Notes under the pieces: model-generated | What the model saw: only the letters and a program-made list of their open reading frames with translations | Told to the model about the DNA's origin: nothing | The model's database searches: none | Shown: positions 31,554 through 32,833 of the stretch, in pieces | Layout of the letters: each line of letters begins with the position of its first letter | How positions within the stretch are numbered: position 1 is the first letter of the stretch | Made by a program: the position numbers and the translations under genes | Assembly (NCBI GenBank): GCA_021324075.1 | Contig: JAJPJW010000098.1 | Location: forward strand, 1 to 32,833 | DNA: 32,833 nt | DNA from: Pseudomonadota bacterium | GTDB taxonomy: Bacteria; Oederibacteriota; Muellerivitia; Muellerivitales; Muellerivitaceae | Direction of reading: 5' to 3'

Positions 31554-31913
31554 ATGAAACCATTCCTTAAAACATTGGTTCGCTTCGCCTTCGTTTCCTT
31601 GATGATGGCGGTGGCCCTGCGTCCTGTGGTCGTTGAGGCCAGCTTTTCTTCGGGACTCGGCAACGGTTCCACCTCTCATTTGTCTTCCCGGTCCCGCCAT
31701 GAAGGCCAAGGCCTTCCGCTCGCGTCCTTGCGGATCTCCAAATCCCAAAAATTCTCAAGTCTGAAGGTGCTCCCCAAGGAAACTGTTGATTTTGACGGTT
31801 TGTTCCCGCGTTTTGCGGGGTTCCGTTTTTCCTTGCCATCACGTTTCCAATCCACCGCCGCCTGCGAATCGGGCGGCCTTTCCTCGCCGAAGACCCTCGT
31901 CCTAAGAATCTAA
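31554..31913 (+). CDS. Small exported protein of unknown function
   Basis: A 119-aa protein that I do not recognise. It begins with a good signal peptide: a basic start MKPFLKTLVR, a hydrophobic core FAFVSLMMAVAL and probable cleavage after VEA at about residue 29. The mature part of about 90 residues is basic, rich in Ser, Leu, Phe and Arg, and has a single Cys near the end, with no recognisable domain. The ribosome site is weak. Its ATG overlaps the stop of a 9-codon frame (31528-31557) as ATGA. It stands alone after the rpsA terminator. A coding role is likely from the signal peptide, though composition alone could mislead. Confidence 0.5.
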   Translation: MKPFLKTLVRFAFVSLMMAVALRPVVVEASFSSGLGNGSTSHLSSRSRHEGQGLPLASLRISKSQKFSSLKVLPKETVDFDGLFPRFAGFRFSLPSRFQSTAACESGGLSSPKTLVLRI

Positions 31914-31935
31914 AAAAACCCTTTTGTTGTTTTGG

Positions 31936-31963
31936 CCCGCGCCAAATCCATTTCCGGCGCGGG
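31936..31963 (+). terminator. GC-rich hairpin after the small exported protein
   Basis: A perfect 8-bp stem CCCGCGCC / GGCGCGGG with a 12-base loop lies 23 bases after the stop codon. Only TTG follows directly, so it is a weak candidate for a rho-independent terminator; it might instead mark a 3' stabilising structure. The remaining bases to 32170 hold no other feature I can support. Confidence 0.35.
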
Positions 31964-32170
31964 TTGTCCGCGTTTGCTTTTTGCGCGCGGTAAAAGGGGG
32001 TTTTGATGGAACAACTCCATCTTCCGTTTTCAGGCCTTTCTTTCCATTTTGTTCCGCCGATGTCCGACGGCTTTTTCCTGCTTGAAAACATAAGCTTTTA
32101 TAGGGGCTCCCCCCTCTCCCGCGCAGCCTCTTGGTCCCAGACGACTTTAGCACCCCGCAAGGAGATGACT

Positions 32171-32488
32171 ATGGAATCCATTAAGAAAGACCTCACCCAG
32201 ATCAAGACCGATTCCTTCCCGGTTGTATCGCTGTTTTTGAAATGGTACCTGTGCCGGACCACGCTGATCCGCAATAAAAAAATCAGGCGGTTGTTGGAAG
32301 CCAAGGACGAGGGAAAGGTGCCTGACCCCCAGCAGTGGGCAAGCCTGCTTCGCCTGCAAATCCTTGGGGAGGCTTTCCAAGGCTTGAACGCCCTTTTGGA
32401 AAGGCAGTTGACTCCCGCCGAAGTGGCGAACCTTTTCGAAAGGATTGAGGAATTCGTCCAGTTGTATGCCATTGGGTTGAAGACTTGA
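32171..32488 (+). CDS. Small helical cytoplasmic protein of unknown function
   Basis: A 105-aa protein that I do not recognise. The start was chosen at ATG 32171 because a perfect AAGGAG (32159-32164) lies 6 bases upstream; the frame stays open back to 32003, but that part looks non-coding. An ATG at 32165 directly abuts the ribosome site and is unlikely. The sequence is almost all helix: a basic segment (TTLIRNKKIRRLLEAKDEGK), a middle helix (WASLLRLQILGEAFQGLNALLERQ) and a last helix (PAEVANLFERIEEFVQLYAIGL). There is no signal peptide and no long membrane helix. The gene for a LysM lipoprotein begins 70 bases later, so the two may be co-transcribed. Confidence 0.6.
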   Translation: MESIKKDLTQIKTDSFPVVSLFLKWYLCRTTLIRNKKIRRLLEAKDEGKVPDPQQWASLLRLQILGEAFQGLNALLERQLTPAEVANLFERIEEFVQLYAIGLKT

Positions 32489-32558
32489 AGTCCGCCCGTG
32501 GATGGAAACAAGGCTGTGGAACGCCTCGACGTTCCGAAAAACTGAAAGGAGAAAGGTC

Positions 32559-32833
32559 ATGATGAAAAAACAAAGTTGGTTATTGCCGGTTTGCGGCCTC
32601 GCCGCCCTCTTGGGGACCGTGGGCTGCGGCCAGAAACGTTTGGAAACTACGGAAGTTCCCAAGGAACCCGCAGCTGGAGGCCCTGCCCGGGCCGCCAGGG
32701 CCCCTTTGGGCCGGTACCTGGTGGAAAAGCACGATTGCCTTTGGACCATCGCCGCCCAACCCCGTGTTTACGACGATTCGTTCCAATGGCCCATTCTTTT
32801 CAAGGCCAACCGGGACCAGATCCAGGACCCGGA
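32559..32833 (+). CDS. LysM-domain lipoprotein, 3' end missing
   Basis: The first 91 codons of a gene that runs off the window. The ATG at 32559 follows GGAG (32548-32551) by 7 bases. The signal peptide MMKKQSWLLPVCGLAALLGTVGC ends in a lipobox-like site with the candidate lipid Cys at residue 23. After a short Pro/Ala/Arg linker a LysM-like domain begins (about residue 52): RYLVEKHDCLWTIAAQP, VYDDSFQWPILFKANRDQI. The WP-I---NRD-I-DPD pattern is typical of bacterial LysM proteins that bind peptidoglycan. The product is probably an envelope lipoprotein; what follows the LysM cannot be seen. Confidence 0.75.
   Translation, partial: MMKKQSWLLPVCGLAALLGTVGCGQKRLETTEVPKEPAAGGPARAARAPLGRYLVEKHDCLWTIAAQPRVYDDSFQWPILFKANRDQIQDP

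Noticed and set aside
32003-32170. Upstream extension of the 105-aa protein
   Set aside because: The perfect AAGGAG at 32159-32164 points to ATG 32171, and the extension has no coding character.
1-32833. tRNA, rRNA, CRISPR array, insertion sequence or prophage genes
   Set aside because: No cloverleaf-like sequence, regular repeat-spacer pattern, transposase motif or terminal inverted repeats were found on reading the gaps; most gaps are under 170 bases.

Overview
The window is about 33 kb of moderately GC-rich, densely coding DNA from a bacterium that looks Gram-negative (diderm). It holds several lipoprotein-type signal peptides, TolB-like beta-propeller lipoproteins, a TPR lipoprotein and a ribosomal protein S1 with six S1 domains. 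GTG and TTG starts are common, and many genes overlap by 1-4 bases. No rRNA, tRNA, CRISPR array, insertion sequence or phage gene was seen. The sequence alone does not fix the phylum; an uncultured or candidate-phylum lineage is a guess.

Layout. (1) Positions 1-11038, plus strand, run almost without gaps: a sugar ABC importer (binding protein cut by the window edge, two permeases, no ATPase in view), a YqeK-type HD hydrolase, a LytR_C-domain protein, a small unknown protein, argS, a TPR lipoprotein, a TadB/TadC pair, a DUF192 protein and glyA. A bidirectional terminator ends the run. (2) Positions 11094-14446, minus strand, form an island of two tandem TolB-like propeller lipoproteins with their own promoter and a membrane sensor-like protein with a PAS-like tail. 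(3) Positions 14526-19557, plus strand, form a compact aromatic amino acid cluster: pheA (chorismate mutase-prephenate dehydratase), a hisC-type aminotransferase, tyrA, aroA and cmk. (4) Positions 19666-27619 carry a class III adenylate cyclase, an exported MsrB, a GT-C-like multi-spanning membrane protein coupled to a very large exported six-hairpin glycosidase-like protein, and a PH-domain membrane protein. (5) Positions 27717-31379 carry a DAHP synthase with a good sigma70-type promoter, a PlsC acyltransferase and rpsA, closed by a strong terminator. (6) Positions 31554 to the end hold small unknown proteins and the start of a LysM lipoprotein.

How the genes fit together. DAHP synthase makes the first shikimate-pathway intermediate. 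AroA makes the chorismate precursor. PheA, TyrA and the HisC-type transaminase carry chorismate to phenylalanine and tyrosine. The pheA-hisC-tyrA-aroA-cmk order matches the mixed-function aromatic supraoperon known from Proteobacteria, which continues into rpsA. Here rpsA lies 10 kb downstream behind plsC, as if the envelope and signalling block of 19.6-27.6 kb had been placed between cmk and plsC-rpsA.

The least explained parts are the GT-C/glycosidase pair (21394-26876), the TadBC-DUF192 group without an ATPase, the arginyl-tRNA synthetase with an altered HIGH motif, and the TolB-like/PAS island.
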